Positions 51,801 to 59,618 of a stretch of DNA of 64,000 bases are shown here, piece by piece; positions within the stretch are counted from its first letter, which is position 1; every line of letters starts with the position of its first letter. The stretch is taken from contig NZ_CALBGN010000019.1 in NCBI RefSeq assembly GCF_937893305.1, positions 1 through 64,000 on the forward strand. The letters are read 5' to 3'. The notes under the pieces are model-generated. The model did not search any database and was not told the DNA's origin. It saw nothing but the letters and a program-made list of their open reading frames with translations. Origin of the DNA: an uncultured Helicobacter sp. (lineage in GTDB: Bacteria; Campylobacterota; Campylobacteria; Campylobacterales; Helicobacteraceae). Position numbers and translations under genes: made by a program.

Positions 51801-54536
51801 TCTCTCTTCTGGAGTTGGCTTAACTTCTCCTTTTGGAGATGCTTTTCCAACAAGAATCATCCCGCCTGTTACATAAGTTCCAATTTTTACGATTCCGCTC
51901 TCATCAAGATGGGATAATTCTTCTTCTCTAATATTTGGAATATCACGCGTGATTTCTTCAACTCCGTGTTTTAATTCTCTAGCTTCAATTTCTTTTTCAT
52001 AGATATGAATAGAAGTAAAGGCATCATTACGAATAAGTTTTTCACTCACAACAATCGCATCTTCAAAATTATATCCATTCCAAGGCATAAAGGCTACACG
52101 AATATTTTTTCCAAGTGCCAATTCTCCTTGATCCATATTTGGACCATCAGCAATCACCTGTCCAGCTTCTACTTGCTCTCCTGCTTTGACAATAGGACGT
52201 TGCGAGAAAGAAGTGTTTTGATTTGTTCTTAAGTTTTTTTGCAAAGAATAATGATCAATAAAAGCTCCATTTTCATCTTCGCCTAAAATATAAATATTTT
52301 TCGCATCTACTTTTTCTACAATTCCACTACGCAAAGCTTTTGCTGCTTCCCAAGAATCACGCGAAACAATTTTCTCAATTCCTGTTCCAACCACTGGCGC
52401 ATCTGGCTTTAATAGCGGCACTGCTTGGCGTTGCATATTTGAACCCATAAGCGCACGGTTAGCATCATCGTGCTCTAAAAACGGGATTAAACTTGCTGCA
52501 ACTCCAACAATCATTCTAGGGCTAAGATCAATTAAATCCACCTTTTTGGATTCCATTAAAATAATCTCACCATCTTTTCTTACTTCAATCATTTCTTCTT
52601 TGATAGTTTGATTATTTGTTAAGACCGTGCTTGCAGGAGCAATAACCGCACCTTCTTCTTGTGTTGCAGTTAAATACACAATCTCATCAGTTACTTTTCC
52701 TTCAACAACTTTGCGATAAGGTGCTTCAATGAAACCTAGCTCATTGACTTTTGCATAAGTAGAAAGCGTGTTAATCAAACCGATATTCTGCCCTTCTGGT
52801 GTTTCAATTGGACAAATTCTCCCATAATGCGTAGGATGCACATCGCGCACTTCAAATCCCGCACGCTCTTTGACTAATCCACCCTCACCAAGAGCAGATA
52901 ATCTTCTTTTATGTGTTACTTCTGAAAGTGGGTTTGTTTGATCCATAAATTGTGAAAGCTGCCCACCTGTGAAAAATTCTAAAATCGTTCCTGTAATCAT
53001 TTTAGAATTAACTAAATCGTGCGGCATTAGCTCTTCTAAACCTGTGCTAATGGTTGTAAGTTTATCACGAATTGCTTTTTGCATTTTTACAAGCCCCGTA
53101 TGAAGCTCATTTGCTAACAGCTCTCCAATGGCACGGATTCTACGATTCCCTAAATGATCTCTATCATCAATTCTACCTTGCCCATTTTTCACACGCATTA
53201 GATAACGCACAGTTTTAATAATATCTTCGTGCGTTAGCACAGTAACATAATCTGGCACGCCAATATCTAACTTATGATTCATTTTCATACGCCCAACGCG
53301 TGTTAAATCATAACGCTCTGGGTCAAAGAAAAGCTGTTGCACAAATTGCTTTGCCGCCTCTTTCGTAACAGGCTCACCCGGACGCATTACCTTATAGATA
53401 CGAATCATTGCTAAATCGTTTTCATTATCAATCTTTTCTGTTTGCTTTAACAGCTTTAAAGATTCTGCATCGGCAACAAAAGCATTAATAATAGAAGCAT
53501 CCACGCCTAAGGCTAAATCATTTGCAATAACAAAATCATTCACTCCAAGTTCAGCGAGTTTTTTCAGCTTGCTCTCATCCATTAATGTTAGCGCATCAAA
53601 AAGCACTTCACCACTTGCTTTATCTACAATCGGTTCTGCTAAATAACGATTAATTAAAATATCAGAGGGATACTCAATCATATTTAATTTTTCTTCTTTT
53701 AGAGTCTTTGCTTTTTTGGCTGTCAGGCGTTTTCCTGCTGCAATAATCAAATTTCCCTTAGGATCTTTAATATCAAATTCCACACGTCCAACAAACTCTT
53801 CTGGATCAAATGGAATCAAATATTTTCCACTTTTAAATTTAATATTCAATAACGGGTAGAACATTTTTAAAATATCTTGCCTTGAATAACCAAGAGCTCT
53901 AAAGAGAATTGTAACAGGCACTTTTCTACGCTTATTCACACGAACAAAAAGCGTATCTTTCGCATCATATTCAAAATATAACCAAGAACCACGATCTGGA
54001 ATGATTTGTCCTGTATAAACAAGCTTATTAGAAGCACTAGAAGATTCTTCTTCTTTAAAGATAACACCCGGACTTCTATGAAGCTGATTAACCACAACTC
54101 TCTCAACACCATTAATAATAAAACTTGTGCGATCCGTCATCAAAGGAATCTCACGCACAAAAATACTTTGCTCTTTGATATCCTTAACGCCTAACTTTTC
54201 TCCTGTTTTCTCATCTCTCTCCCAAAGCACTAAACGGATTTTAATTTTTAATGGAATCGAATAAGTTAAGCCTCTCTCCATTGCTTCTCTAACCGTATAA
54301 CGCGGCTTTCCAAACTCACTACCTGCATATTCTAGGCTAATTCTATTCTGTGCATCGTGGATAGGAAAAATGGATTTAAAAACTTTTTCAAGTCCTGATT
54401 CATTTGTATCACTTGTCATCAAAAAATTATCATAACTATTTCTTTGTAACTGAAGCAGATTAGGAACTGCAATGTTTTGAGGAATCTTTGTAAAATCGAC
54501 TCTCAATCTATTTCCGGATTTTAAACTCACTGGCAT
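45891..54536 (-). CDS. rpoBC: Fused RNA polymerase beta-beta' subunit
   Basis: 2881 residues in one frame: beta occupies about 1-1385 and beta' begins near FNAFQLLLASPEKIRSWS at ~1394, with no stop or start between them. Beta has the rifampicin region GQLSQFMDQTNPLSEVTHK followed by RRLSALGEGG, with the sensitive-type Asp, His and Ser. Beta' has the N-terminal zinc ribbon (CLCGKYK with CEKCG), the catalytic AFNADFDGDQMAVHVP near 1845, and the second zinc site (CKAEKGVCAKCYG). The fusion is characteristic of Helicobacter and Wolinella. It follows rplL by about 70 bases in the rplKAJL-rpoBC series. Confidence 0.99.
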   Translation of the reverse strand: MPVSLKSGNRLRVDFTKIPQNIAVPNLLQLQRNSYDNFLMTSDTNESGLEKVFKSIFPIHDAQNRISLEYAGSEFGKPRYTVREAMERGLTYSIPLKIKIRLVLWERDEKTGEKLGVKDIKEQSIFVREIPLMTDRTSFIINGVERVVVNQLHRSPGVIFKEEESSSASNKLVYTGQIIPDRGSWLYFEYDAKDTLFVRVNKRRKVPVTILFRALGYSRQDILKMFYPLLNIKFKSGKYLIPFDPEEFVGRVEFDIKDPKGNLIIAAGKRLTAKKAKTLKEEKLNMIEYPSDILINRYLAEPIVDKASGEVLFDALTLMDESKLKKLAELGVNDFVIANDLALGVDASIINAFVADAESLKLLKQTEKIDNENDLAMIRIYKVMRPGEPVTKEAAKQFVQQLFFDPERYDLTRVGRMKMNHKLDIGVPDYVTVLTHEDIIKTVRYLMRVKNGQGRIDDRDHLGNRRIRAIGELLANELHTGLVKMQKAIRDKLTTISTGLEELMPHDLVNSKMITGTILEFFTGGQLSQFMDQTNPLSEVTHKRRLSALGEGGLVKERAGFEVRDVHPTHYGRICPIETPEGQNIGLINTLSTYAKVNELGFIEAPYRKVVEGKVTDEIVYLTATQEEGAVIAPASTVLTNNQTIKEEMIEVRKDGEIILMESKKVDLIDLSPRMIVGVAASLIPFLEHDDANRALMGSNMQRQAVPLLKPDAPVVGTGIEKIVSRDSWEAAKALRSGIVEKVDAKNIYILGEDENGAFIDHYSLQKNLRTNQNTSFSQRPIVKAGEQVEAGQVIADGPNMDQGELALGKNIRVAFMPWNGYNFEDAIVVSEKLIRNDAFTSIHIYEKEIEARELKHGVEEITRDIPNIREEELSHLDESGIVKIGTYVTGGMILVGKASPKGEVKPTPEERLLRAIFGEKAGHVVNKSLYCPPSLEGTVVDVKIFTKKGYDKDRRAIAAYEEEKSRLDLEHHDKLLMLDREESLRIGSILSKEKLISAAKIGDKEYKKGSVIPKADLENVNRFAMGTLIKNYPKEIQSAYDTLKANFLEQKKNLSQEHEEKLSIIEKDDILPSGVVKLVKIYVATKRKLKVGDKMAGRHGNKGIVSNIVPEVDMPYTKDGRPVEIVLNPLGVPSRMNIGQILEVHLGLVGKNLGEQIASIFEQEKEKWVLALRSKMLEIAENSNMKSAKEFLENLDDKALLSFARDWSNGVKFATPVFEGVNAEEFEKLFTLAKIDTDGKTELYDGRTGEKMMERVNVGYMYMLKLHHLVDEKVHARSTGPYSLVTQQPVGGKALFGGQRFGEMEVWALEAYGAAHTLKEMLTIKSDDVEGRVKAYKAITRGEAVKESEIPETFYVLTKELQSLALDVNVFAKNKEGIDEAVTIKEENRPSDFNAFQLLLASPEKIRSWSHGEVKKPETINYRTLKPERDGLFCAKIFGPVRDYECLCGKYKKMRYKGVVCEKCGVEVTSSKVRRSRMGHIELVTPVAHIWYVNSLPSRIGTLLGVKMKDLERVLYYEAYIVKQAGEAFYDNEGTKPVAKYDVLNEEQYQSLAQRFDHTGFVAQMGGEAIKELLEGLDLVDLIAELKEAIKATNSEAKKKTIIKRLKVVESFVVSGGQNRPEWMMLTVLPVLPPDLRPLVALDGGKFAVSDVNDLYRRVINRNQRLKRLIELDAPEIIVRNEKRMLQESVDALFDNGRNANAVKGANKRPLKSLSEIIKGKQGRFRQNLLGKRVDFSGRSVIVVGPNLRMDQCGLPKNMALELFKPHILSKLEEKGYATTLKQAKKMIERKSNEVWECLQEIVEDYPVMLNRAPTLHKQSIQAFHPKLIDGKAIQLHPLVCAAFNADFDGDQMAVHVPLSQEAITECKLLMLSSMNILLPASGKAVTVPSQDMVLGLYYLSLERDGSKGEHKLFSNIDQIHIALEADVVEVSSKVRAYVEDRIVNTTIGRMILKSILPDFVPMHLWNKVLKKKDIAALIDYVYKEGGVGITASFLDNLKNLGFKYATKAGISISADDIIVPDSKNKVVEGAKKKVKDIQAQFGAGLLTEQERYNKIIDVWTDTNNALGNTMMKLIESDKNGFNSIYMMADSGARGSAGQIRQLSAMRGLMAKPDGTIIETPITSNFKEGLNVLEYFISTHGARKGLADTALKTANAGYLTRKLIDVSQNVKVVMDDCGTNEGVEIADITVGSELIEPLEERIFGRVIAENIIDPITNEILISDGTLIDEEKARKVKEAGVKSVIIRTPVTCKAEKGVCAKCYGLNLGESKISKIGEAVGVVAAQSIGEPGTQLTLRTFHIGGTASRSQEERQVVADKEGFIRYYNVKTYKNRDGKRIVSNRRNAAILLVEPKIKAPFEGELKVDIVHDEVIISVIGKKETAKFTLRKSDVAKPNELAGITGKIEGKFYIPYPSGHYVRDEGSIVDIIKDSWNIPNRIAYASELKVEDNAPITQKIFAKGEGIVKYYYLQGDHLERYHGIKKGDKVTEKGLFAVIADEYDQEAARHYIARDSIIESEDNQPVSKNTLIAKPQSDEHIVIADWDPYSNPIISEEAGTIKFEDIVPGVTVSEQTDELTGQTRLVVNEYIASAFKPTLVLSTPKGGLIRYILDPKTAIFVADGAKVEMADILAKTPKALVKSKDITGGLPRVSELFEARKPKDPAVLAGIDGIVSFGKQVRGKEKIIVTANDGRVAEYLIDKSKQILVHDGEFVHAGEAITDGVVASQDILRIGGEKELYKYIVSEVQQVYRRQGVSIADKHIEIIVSQMLRQVRIYDSGNTKFIEGDLVSKRHFREENARIIKMGGIPAIAEPMLLGITRAAIGSDSVISAASFQETTKVLTEASIAAKIDHLEDLKENIVLGRMIPVGTGIYKGKKVKIKEN

Positions 54537-54605
54537 ATTTTACCTCTATAATAAATGTAGAATTTTGGAAGAAAAATGAAAATGGAGGCACAAGCCCCCA
54601 AAAAA

Positions 54606-54980
54606 TTATTTAATATCGACTTTTGCACCAGCTTCTTCAAATTTTGCTTTGATTGCATCAGCGTCTTCTTTCTTAACGCCTTCTTTAACAGTAAATGGAG
54701 TTTTCTCAACTGCATCTTTTGCTTCTTTTAATCCAAGTCCTGTTACTTCTCTTACAACTTTAATAACATTGATTTTCTTATCGCCACTATCTGTAAGAAT
54801 AATATCAAACTCTGTTTTTTCTTCAGCAGCAGCTGCACCACCGCCAGCAACAGCACCTGCAACAACTGTTGGAGCAGCAGATACACCAAATTTTTCTTCA
54901 AAAGCTTTTACAAGCTCTGAAAGTTCCATAACTGAAAGATTGCCGATATACTCTAATACATCTTCTTTTGAAATTGCCAT
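54606..54980 (-). CDS. rplL: Ribosomal protein L7/L12
   Basis: 124 residues: N-terminal dimer domain (YIGNLSVMELSELVKAFEE), Ala/Gly hinge (VVAGAVAGGGAAAAEEK), and C-terminal factor-binding domain with VIKVVREVTGLGLKEAKDAV. It forms the stalk with L10, which is 14 bases upstream. Confidence 0.98.
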   Translation of the reverse strand: MAISKEDVLEYIGNLSVMELSELVKAFEEKFGVSAAPTVVAGAVAGGGAAAAEEKTEFDIILTDSGDKKINVIKVVREVTGLGLKEAKDAVEKTPFTVKEGVKKEDADAIKAKFEEAGAKVDIK

Positions 54981-54994
54981 AATTTTCTCCTATT

Positions 54995-55480
54995 TTATTG
55001 TGCTTCTTTTTCTTTGCGTAAATTATCCAGCCCTGTAACAAAATAACGAGCAGGAGCAGTCCAAACGGACAACAACATACCAATAAGCTCTTCTTTGGAT
55101 GGAAGTTTTGAAACAGCTTCAATATGTTTTGCATCCACAACTTCACCTTCAAGGCAACCTGTTTTGATTACCAATTTGCCACCCACAGAACTTGAAAACT
55201 TGCTAATTACTTTTGCTAGAGAAATTTGATCTTCACTCCAAACAAAAATATTATTCTCTTTTAGCTCCAATCCTTCAATGCTAGAATTTTTTAATGCGAT
55301 AGATGCAAGCGTATTTTTAATCACTTGAACTTTTGCGTTTTGTTCTCTCGCGTTTGCTCTTAAGGATTCCAACTCTTTAACAGTTAAACCCTTATAATCA
55401 CAAACAATAATCGCATTTGATGCTTTAAATTCAGCAGTTAAATTTTCAATCAGAGCAGTTTTTTCTGCTTTTGTCATCAT
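54995..55480 (-). CDS. rplJ: Ribosomal protein L10
   Basis: 161 residues. Stalk base protein that binds L7/L12 dimers: AIIVCDYKGLTVKELESLR, KVQVIKNTLASIAL, and a C-terminal helix region for L12. GGAGG lies before two adjacent ATGs; the second (55477, six bases away) may be the true start. A structured leader precedes it, so autoregulation is expected. Confidence 0.97.
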   Translation of the reverse strand: MMTKAEKTALIENLTAEFKASNAIIVCDYKGLTVKELESLRANAREQNAKVQVIKNTLASIALKNSSIEGLELKENNIFVWSEDQISLAKVISKFSSSVGGKLVIKTGCLEGEVVDAKHIEAVSKLPSKEELIGMLLSVWTAPARYFVTGLDNLRKEKEAQ

Positions 55481-55483
55481 TAA

Positions 55484-55553
55484 CCTCCTTTCAGACGAAA
55501 GACTTAGATAGGGTAAATTTTTAAGCTAAAGCCCCTATGGTCATTAGTCTAAG
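55484..55553 (-). promoter_or_regulatory. L10-type ribosomal leader upstream of rplJ
   Basis: The 90-base rplA-rplJ gap folds well: on the minus strand CTTAGA (55553-55548) pairs with TCTAAG (55508-55503), with a stacked TAGGG (55537-55533) and CCCTA (55513-55509) separated by a one-sided bulge. CTTTC-GTCT-GAAAG then forms a small hairpin right before the GGAGG. This resembles the known L10 leader that binds the L10-L12 complex for feedback control. Confidence 0.7.
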
Positions 55554-55570
55554 ATAAAAACAAGAATAAA

Positions 55571-56275
55571 TTATTTCATATCAATGAGTTCTTGTGCATC
55601 TAGTGTTAAAGATGGACTCATTGTTAATGCTAGCGTCGCATTTTTAATATATTTTCCCTTTGCGCTTGCTGGCTTTTGTTTGTTAATATTTTTTACAAGA
55701 GCAATGATATTTTCTTCAAGTTTTTTTGCATCAAAACTTGCTTTACCAACAGGAGCGTGGATAATCCCTTTTTTATCAACGCGATAATTCACCTGCCCGC
55801 TTTTTGCATTACTTACAGCCTTTGAAATTTCCATTGTAACTGTGCCTGTTTTTGGGTTTGGCATTAAACCTTTTGGTCCAAGGATTCTACCAACTTTACC
55901 CACTAATGCCATCATATCAGGTGTTGCAATAACCATATCAAAATTTAAATCTCCGTTTTTGATTTGATCTGCTAAATCATCATCACCGACAACATCAGCT
56001 CCTGCTGCTTTTGCTTCATCTGCTTTTGCTCCCTTTGCAAACACAGCCACACGCACACTCTTTCCAGTTCCATTTGGTAAAACAACTGCTCCACGGATCA
56101 TTTGATCTGCGTGTCTTGGATCTACACCTAAACTCAACGCAACTTCAACTGTTTCATCAAACTTAGCAGATGCTAAAGACTTAACTGTTGCAGAAGCGGT
56201 TGTAATATCGTATATTTTTGTGCAATCTACCTTGTTAAGAAGATTTTGCATTCTTTTTGTTAATTTTTTTGCCAT
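55571..56275 (-). CDS. rplA: Ribosomal protein L1
   Basis: 234 residues. L1 stalk protein: FDETVEVALSLGVDPRHADQ, VRGAVVLPNGTGK-like segment (IRGAVVLPNGTGKSVRVAVF), GRILGPKGLMPNPKTGTVT, and the C-terminal NATLALTMSPSLTLD. Follows rplK by 23 bases. Confidence 0.98.
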   Translation of the reverse strand: MAKKLTKRMQNLLNKVDCTKIYDITTASATVKSLASAKFDETVEVALSLGVDPRHADQMIRGAVVLPNGTGKSVRVAVFAKGAKADEAKAAGADVVGDDDLADQIKNGDLNFDMVIATPDMMALVGKVGRILGPKGLMPNPKTGTVTMEISKAVSNAKSGQVNYRVDKKGIIHAPVGKASFDAKKLEENIIALVKNINKQKPASAKGKYIKNATLALTMSPSLTLDAQELIDMK

Positions 56276-56298
56276 TATTTATACTCCAACGCGTCTTT

Positions 56299-56724
56299 TT
56301 AATCTACAACTTCAATGCCCATACTGCGAGCACTTCCCTCAACAATCTTAATCGCTGCTTCTTCTGTATTAGCGTTCAAATCATCCATTTTAGTTTTTAC
56401 AATATCTAAAACTTGAGCTTTTGTTAATTTTCCTACTTTGTTTTTTAAAGGATTATCTGAACCTTTTTGAATTCCAGCAGCTTTTTTAATCAAATCCGTT
56501 ACAGGTGGTTTTTTTGTAATAAATGTAAAACTTTTATCTTGATAAACAGTGATAATAACAGGAATATTAAAATTTCCCATATCTTTTGTTTTTTCATTAA
56601 ACGCTTTACAAAATTCCATAATATTCACACCACGCTGACCTAAAGCTGGACCTACGGGAGGAGATGGATTTGCTTTTCCTGCTGGAATTTGAAGCTTAAG
56701 TTCGCCAATAATTTTCTTTGCCAT
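56299..56724 (-). CDS. rplK: Ribosomal protein L11
   Basis: 141 residues. GTPase-centre protein: LQIPAGKANPSPPVGPALGQ, RGVNIMEFCKAFNEKT, and C-terminal KMDDLNANTEEAAIKIVEGS. Substrate of PrmA, encoded elsewhere in the window. Between nusG and rplA, gaps of about 22 bases. Confidence 0.98.
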   Translation of the reverse strand: MAKKIIGELKLQIPAGKANPSPPVGPALGQRGVNIMEFCKAFNEKTKDMGNFNIPVIITVYQDKSFTFITKKPPVTDLIKKAAGIQKGSDNPLKNKVGKLTKAQVLDIVKTKMDDLNANTEEAAIKIVEGSARSMGIEVVD

Positions 56725-56746
56725 AACTTATCCTTGTTTTTAGTTA

Positions 56747-57277
56747 TTAAACTATTTTTTCCACTTGTGAATAGAGTATCTCAATAGGTGTGCTACGACC
56801 AAAAATTGAAACATTAAGTTTTAACTTGCGATGTTCCATATCATATTCTTCAACAATTCCTGTGAAGTTAGCAAAAGGACCTTCAATAATTCTTACAACT
56901 TCTCCTGTTTCAAAAATAATTTTTGGTTTTGGAGCTGCACGATTTTGAACCTTTTCAATAATATGATTAATGTCTGCTTCGCTTAATGGTGTTGGTTTTT
57001 TAGATTCCCCAATAAAACGACTCACTTTAGGTAAAGATTGAATAGTATGCCATAAGGCTGTATCTAAATCAACTTTTACAAAAACATATCCAGGATAAAG
57101 ACTGCGCTCACTGATTTTTTTCTTGTTGTTTTTCACTTCAATAATATCTTCTGTGGGAACAACAATATCTGTAATTCTCTCTTCTAAATGATGCTCTCTT
57201 ACAAGATTTTCAATTCCACGCTTTACAGCTTGTTCGCTACCAAAATATGTTTGAATCGCATACCAATACAACGCCAT
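56747..57277 (-). CDS. nusG: Transcription antitermination factor NusG
   Basis: 176 residues from ATG 57277, which has AGGA seven bases upstream and gives MALYWYAIQTYFGSE; a TTG two codons earlier (57283) is less likely. NGN domain with LYPGYVFVKVDL, and C-terminal KOW domain with GEVVRIIEGPFANFTGIVEE. Couples RNA polymerase elongation to translation and Rho. Follows secE by 14 bases. Confidence 0.97.
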   Translation of the reverse strand: MALYWYAIQTYFGSEQAVKRGIENLVREHHLEERITDIVVPTEDIIEVKNNKKKISERSLYPGYVFVKVDLDTALWHTIQSLPKVSRFIGESKKPTPLSEADINHIIEKVQNRAAPKPKIIFETGEVVRIIEGPFANFTGIVEEYDMEHRKLKLNVSIFGRSTPIEILYSQVEKIV

Positions 57278-57291
57278 AAACAAATCCTAAC

Positions 57292-57471
57292 TTATAAAAT
57301 ACTAGAAACAAAACTTCCAAGAATGAAATCTACCAACGCCAAAAATAGAGCAATAACCGTTACAACAAGAATCACAGAGATAAAAGCATTTCTAACCTGT
57401 TCTTTTGTAGGAAAAATAACCTTGGATAATTCTTCTTTGGATAGTCTATAATAGGTAATTAGTCTTTTCAT
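57292..57471 (-). CDS. secE: Preprotein translocase subunit SecE
   Basis: 59 residues: MKRLITYYRLSKEELSKVIF, then PTKEQVRNAF (the conserved amphipathic SecE segment) and one membrane helix (ISVILVVTVIALFLALVDFI). The single-helix form usual outside enterobacteria. It sits between tRNA-Trp and nusG, as in other epsilonproteobacteria. Confidence 0.96.
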   Translation of the reverse strand: MKRLITYYRLSKEELSKVIFPTKEQVRNAFISVILVVTVIALFLALVDFILGSFVSSIL

Positions 57472-57500
57472 TTCTAAATTTGTCTCTCTTTATTCCAAAA

Positions 57501-57576
57501 TGGCAGGCCAGGAGGGACTCGAACCCCCATCACTCGGTTTTGGAGACCGACGCTCTACCATTGGAGCTACTGACCT
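57501..57576 (-). tRNA. tRNA-Trp (CCA)
   Basis: 76 bases on the minus strand, acceptor AGGTCAG/CTGGCCT, anticodon CCA in CTCCAAA, T-arm GGGGGTTCGAGTCCCTC, encoded CCA. Lies between rpmG and secE. Confidence 0.96.
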
Positions 57577-57603
57577 ATGATGTAAGCTAAAGGGAAAAAT
57601 CCC

Positions 57604-57774
57604 TTAGCTTTTTAATTTTACTTCTTTATGAATTGTATGTTTATTTAGTCTTGGGCAGAACTTTTTAAGCTCCAGTTTTTCTGTTGTGGTTTTAGCATTT
57701 TTCATTGTGCTGTAATTAATATCACCACATTCAGAACATTTAAGTCCAATTTTTACACGATTACCTTTAGCCAT
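57604..57774 (-). CDS. rpmG: Ribosomal protein L33
   Basis: 56 residues: MAKGNRVKIGLKCSECGDIN, YSTMKNAKTTTEKLELKKFC, PRLNKHTIHKEVKLKS. Only the first C-x2-C pair is complete; the second site has one Cys (FCPRLNKHT), a pattern I recall from H. pylori as well. Eight bases after tuf and before tRNA-Trp. Confidence 0.96.
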   Translation of the reverse strand: MAKGNRVKIGLKCSECGDINYSTMKNAKTTTEKLELKKFCPRLNKHTIHKEVKLKS

Positions 57775-57782
57775 TGTTATGC

Positions 57783-58985
57783 CTACTCAATAATCTTAGT
57801 AACAACACCCGCACCAACAGTTCTACCACCTTCACGAATCGCAAAGCGTGTTCCATCTTCAAGTGCAATTGGGTTAATTAATTCAACAGTAATTTTAATG
57901 TTATCGCCCGGCATTACCATTTCTACACCATCTGGCAATTGAATAGAACCTGTAATATCTGTTGTTCTTACATAAAATTGTGGTCTATAACCATTAAAGA
58001 ATGGGGTATGTCTTCCACCTTCATCTTTTGAAAGAACATAGATTTCACCCTCAAATTTTTTGTGTGGAGTAATTGAGCCCGGCTTACATAAAACCATACC
58101 TCTTTCTACTTCTTCTTTTTTTGTTCCTCTTAGAAGCACACCAACATTATCCCCAGCTTCACCTTGATCAAGCTCTTTTCTAAACATTTCAACGCCTGTT
58201 ACCGTTGTTTTTTGTGTATCGCGGATTCCAACGATTTCGATTTCATCACCAACTTTTACAATACCTCTTTCAATTCTTCCTGTAACAACAGTTCCACGAC
58301 CAGCAATTGAGAATACATCTTCAATAGGCATCAAGAAAGTCTTATCTGTTTCACGAACTGGAGTTGGGATATATTCATCAACTGCGTCCATAAGCTTCAT
58401 AATCTTTTCGCTCCACTCACCTAGATTACCTGCTTTTGCTTCTTCAAGAGCTTTTAGTGCAGAACCTGCAACGATCGGAGTATCATCGCCTGGGAATTCA
58501 TAGCTTGATAATAACTCTCTAATTTCCATTTCTACAAGCTCTAACAATTCTGGATCATCTACCATATCTTGTTTGTTCATAAATACCACAATGTAAGGAA
58601 CACCAACTTGACGAGACAATAGAATATGTTCTCTTGTTTGTGGCATAGGACCATCTGCTGCTGAAACAACAAGGATTGCTCCATCCATTTGCGCAGCACC
58701 TGTGATCATATTTTTAACATAGTCAGCGTGTCCAGGACAATCTACGTGCGCATAGTGTCTTTTTTCTGTTTCATATTCAATATGAGAAGTTGCAATCGTA
58801 ATACCGCGCTCTTTTTCTTCTGGAGCGTTATCAATATTATCGTAGTCTTTTAACTCTGCTAGACCTTTTTGTGATAGAACAGCAGAAATTGCAGCACTTA
58901 AAGTTGTTTTGCCGTGGTCAACGTGTCCGATTGTCCCAACATTTACGTGAGGTTTGTTCCCTCTGTTAAATTTTTCCTTAGCCAT
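57783..58985 (-). CDS. tuf: Elongation factor Tu
   Basis: 400 residues. GTP motifs GTIGHVDHGKTTLSAAI (~17-33), DCPGHADYVKNMITGAAQMD, FMNKQDMVDD, and SALKALEEAK. Brings aminoacyl-tRNA to the ribosome. AGGAGAGGCTT precedes the ATG. It is the first protein gene after the tRNA(Thr-Tyr-Gly-Thr) cluster and before rpmG. Confidence 0.99.
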   Translation of the reverse strand: MAKEKFNRGNKPHVNVGTIGHVDHGKTTLSAAISAVLSQKGLAELKDYDNIDNAPEEKERGITIATSHIEYETEKRHYAHVDCPGHADYVKNMITGAAQMDGAILVVSAADGPMPQTREHILLSRQVGVPYIVVFMNKQDMVDDPELLELVEMEIRELLSSYEFPGDDTPIVAGSALKALEEAKAGNLGEWSEKIMKLMDAVDEYIPTPVRETDKTFLMPIEDVFSIAGRGTVVTGRIERGIVKVGDEIEIVGIRDTQKTTVTGVEMFRKELDQGEAGDNVGVLLRGTKKEEVERGMVLCKPGSITPHKKFEGEIYVLSKDEGGRHTPFFNGYRPQFYVRTTDITGSIQLPDGVEMVMPGDNIKITVELINPIALEDGTRFAIREGGRTVGAGVVTKIIE

Positions 58986-59010
58986 AAGCCTCTCCTAAAA
59001 TTTTAAGTTT

Positions 59011-59037
59011 AAAATAGTGGATATTCTACACTATTTT
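59011..59037 (-). promoter_or_regulatory. Inverted repeat upstream of tuf
   Basis: AAAATAGTG (59011-59019) and CACTATTTT (59029-59037) form a perfect 9-base stem with a 9-base loop, 26 bases upstream of the tuf ATG. The loop contains TAGAAT on the minus strand, a fair -10 box. It may be a promoter with dyad symmetry, or an RNA hairpin that separates the tRNAs from the tuf mRNA. Confidence 0.45.
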
Positions 59038-59132
59038 TACCAATTTTAAAATTAAGAATCGTACATTTTCTACAATTCCATCATATCTTTTGCACAATTT
59101 ACACACTTAAAATTATGCAACCCTTGAAAAAC

Positions 59133-59207
59133 TGGAGCCCATAAGCGGGATTGAACCGCCGGCCTCTTCCTTACCAAGGAAGTGCTCTGCCACTGAGCTA
59201 TATGGGC
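59133..59207 (-). tRNA. tRNA-Thr (GGT)
   Basis: 75 bases, acceptor GCCCATA/TATGGGC, anticodon GGT in CTTGGTAAG, encoded CCA. Last of the four tRNAs before tuf. Confidence 0.96.
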
Positions 59208-59290
59208 ATAAATTCATTTAAAAATACATAAATTTAGTTCTTAAAGAAGTGTTTTGCTGATAAAGAAAAATGTAGAATCAGCTCCCAGTA

Positions 59291-59367
59291 TGGAGCGGGA
59301 AACGGGGCTCGAACCCGCGACCCTCAGCTTGGAAGGCTGATGCTCTAGCCAACTGAGCTACTCCCGC
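59291..59367 (-). tRNA. tRNA-Gly (TCC)
   Basis: 77 bases, acceptor GCGGGAG/TTCCCGC, anticodon loop CTTCCAA (TCC), T-arm GCGGGTTCGAGCCCCGT, encoded CCA. Shares the GCGGGAG-TAGCTCAG opening with the tRNA-Gly (GCC) at 40820. Confidence 0.96.
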
Positions 59368-59374
59368 ATGGCTA

Positions 59375-59459
<85 letters not shown>

Positions 59460-59512
59460 CCAAAAATTATTAATAAAACTGGTCAAACACTGAAAAAATT
59501 TAGTAAATTTTA

Positions 59513-59588
59513 TGGAGCTGGCAAAGGGACTCGAACCCCCGGCCTGCTGCTTACAAGGCAGCTGCTCTACCAACTGAGCTACGCCAGC
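59513..59588 (-). tRNA. tRNA-Thr (TGT)
   Basis: 76 bases, acceptor GCTGGCG/TGCCAGC, anticodon loop CTTGTAA (TGT), T-arm GGGGGTTCGAGTCCCTT, encoded CCA. First tRNA after the promoter. Confidence 0.96.
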
Positions 59589-59618
59589 ACATTTTTAAAA
59601 AATTAAAAATGAGTTGAA

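Noticed and set aside
45891..54536. Antisense ORFs of 60-125 codons across rpoBC and other large genes
   Set aside because: They shadow real coding frames, lack RBS and recognisable domains, and are expected from codon bias.
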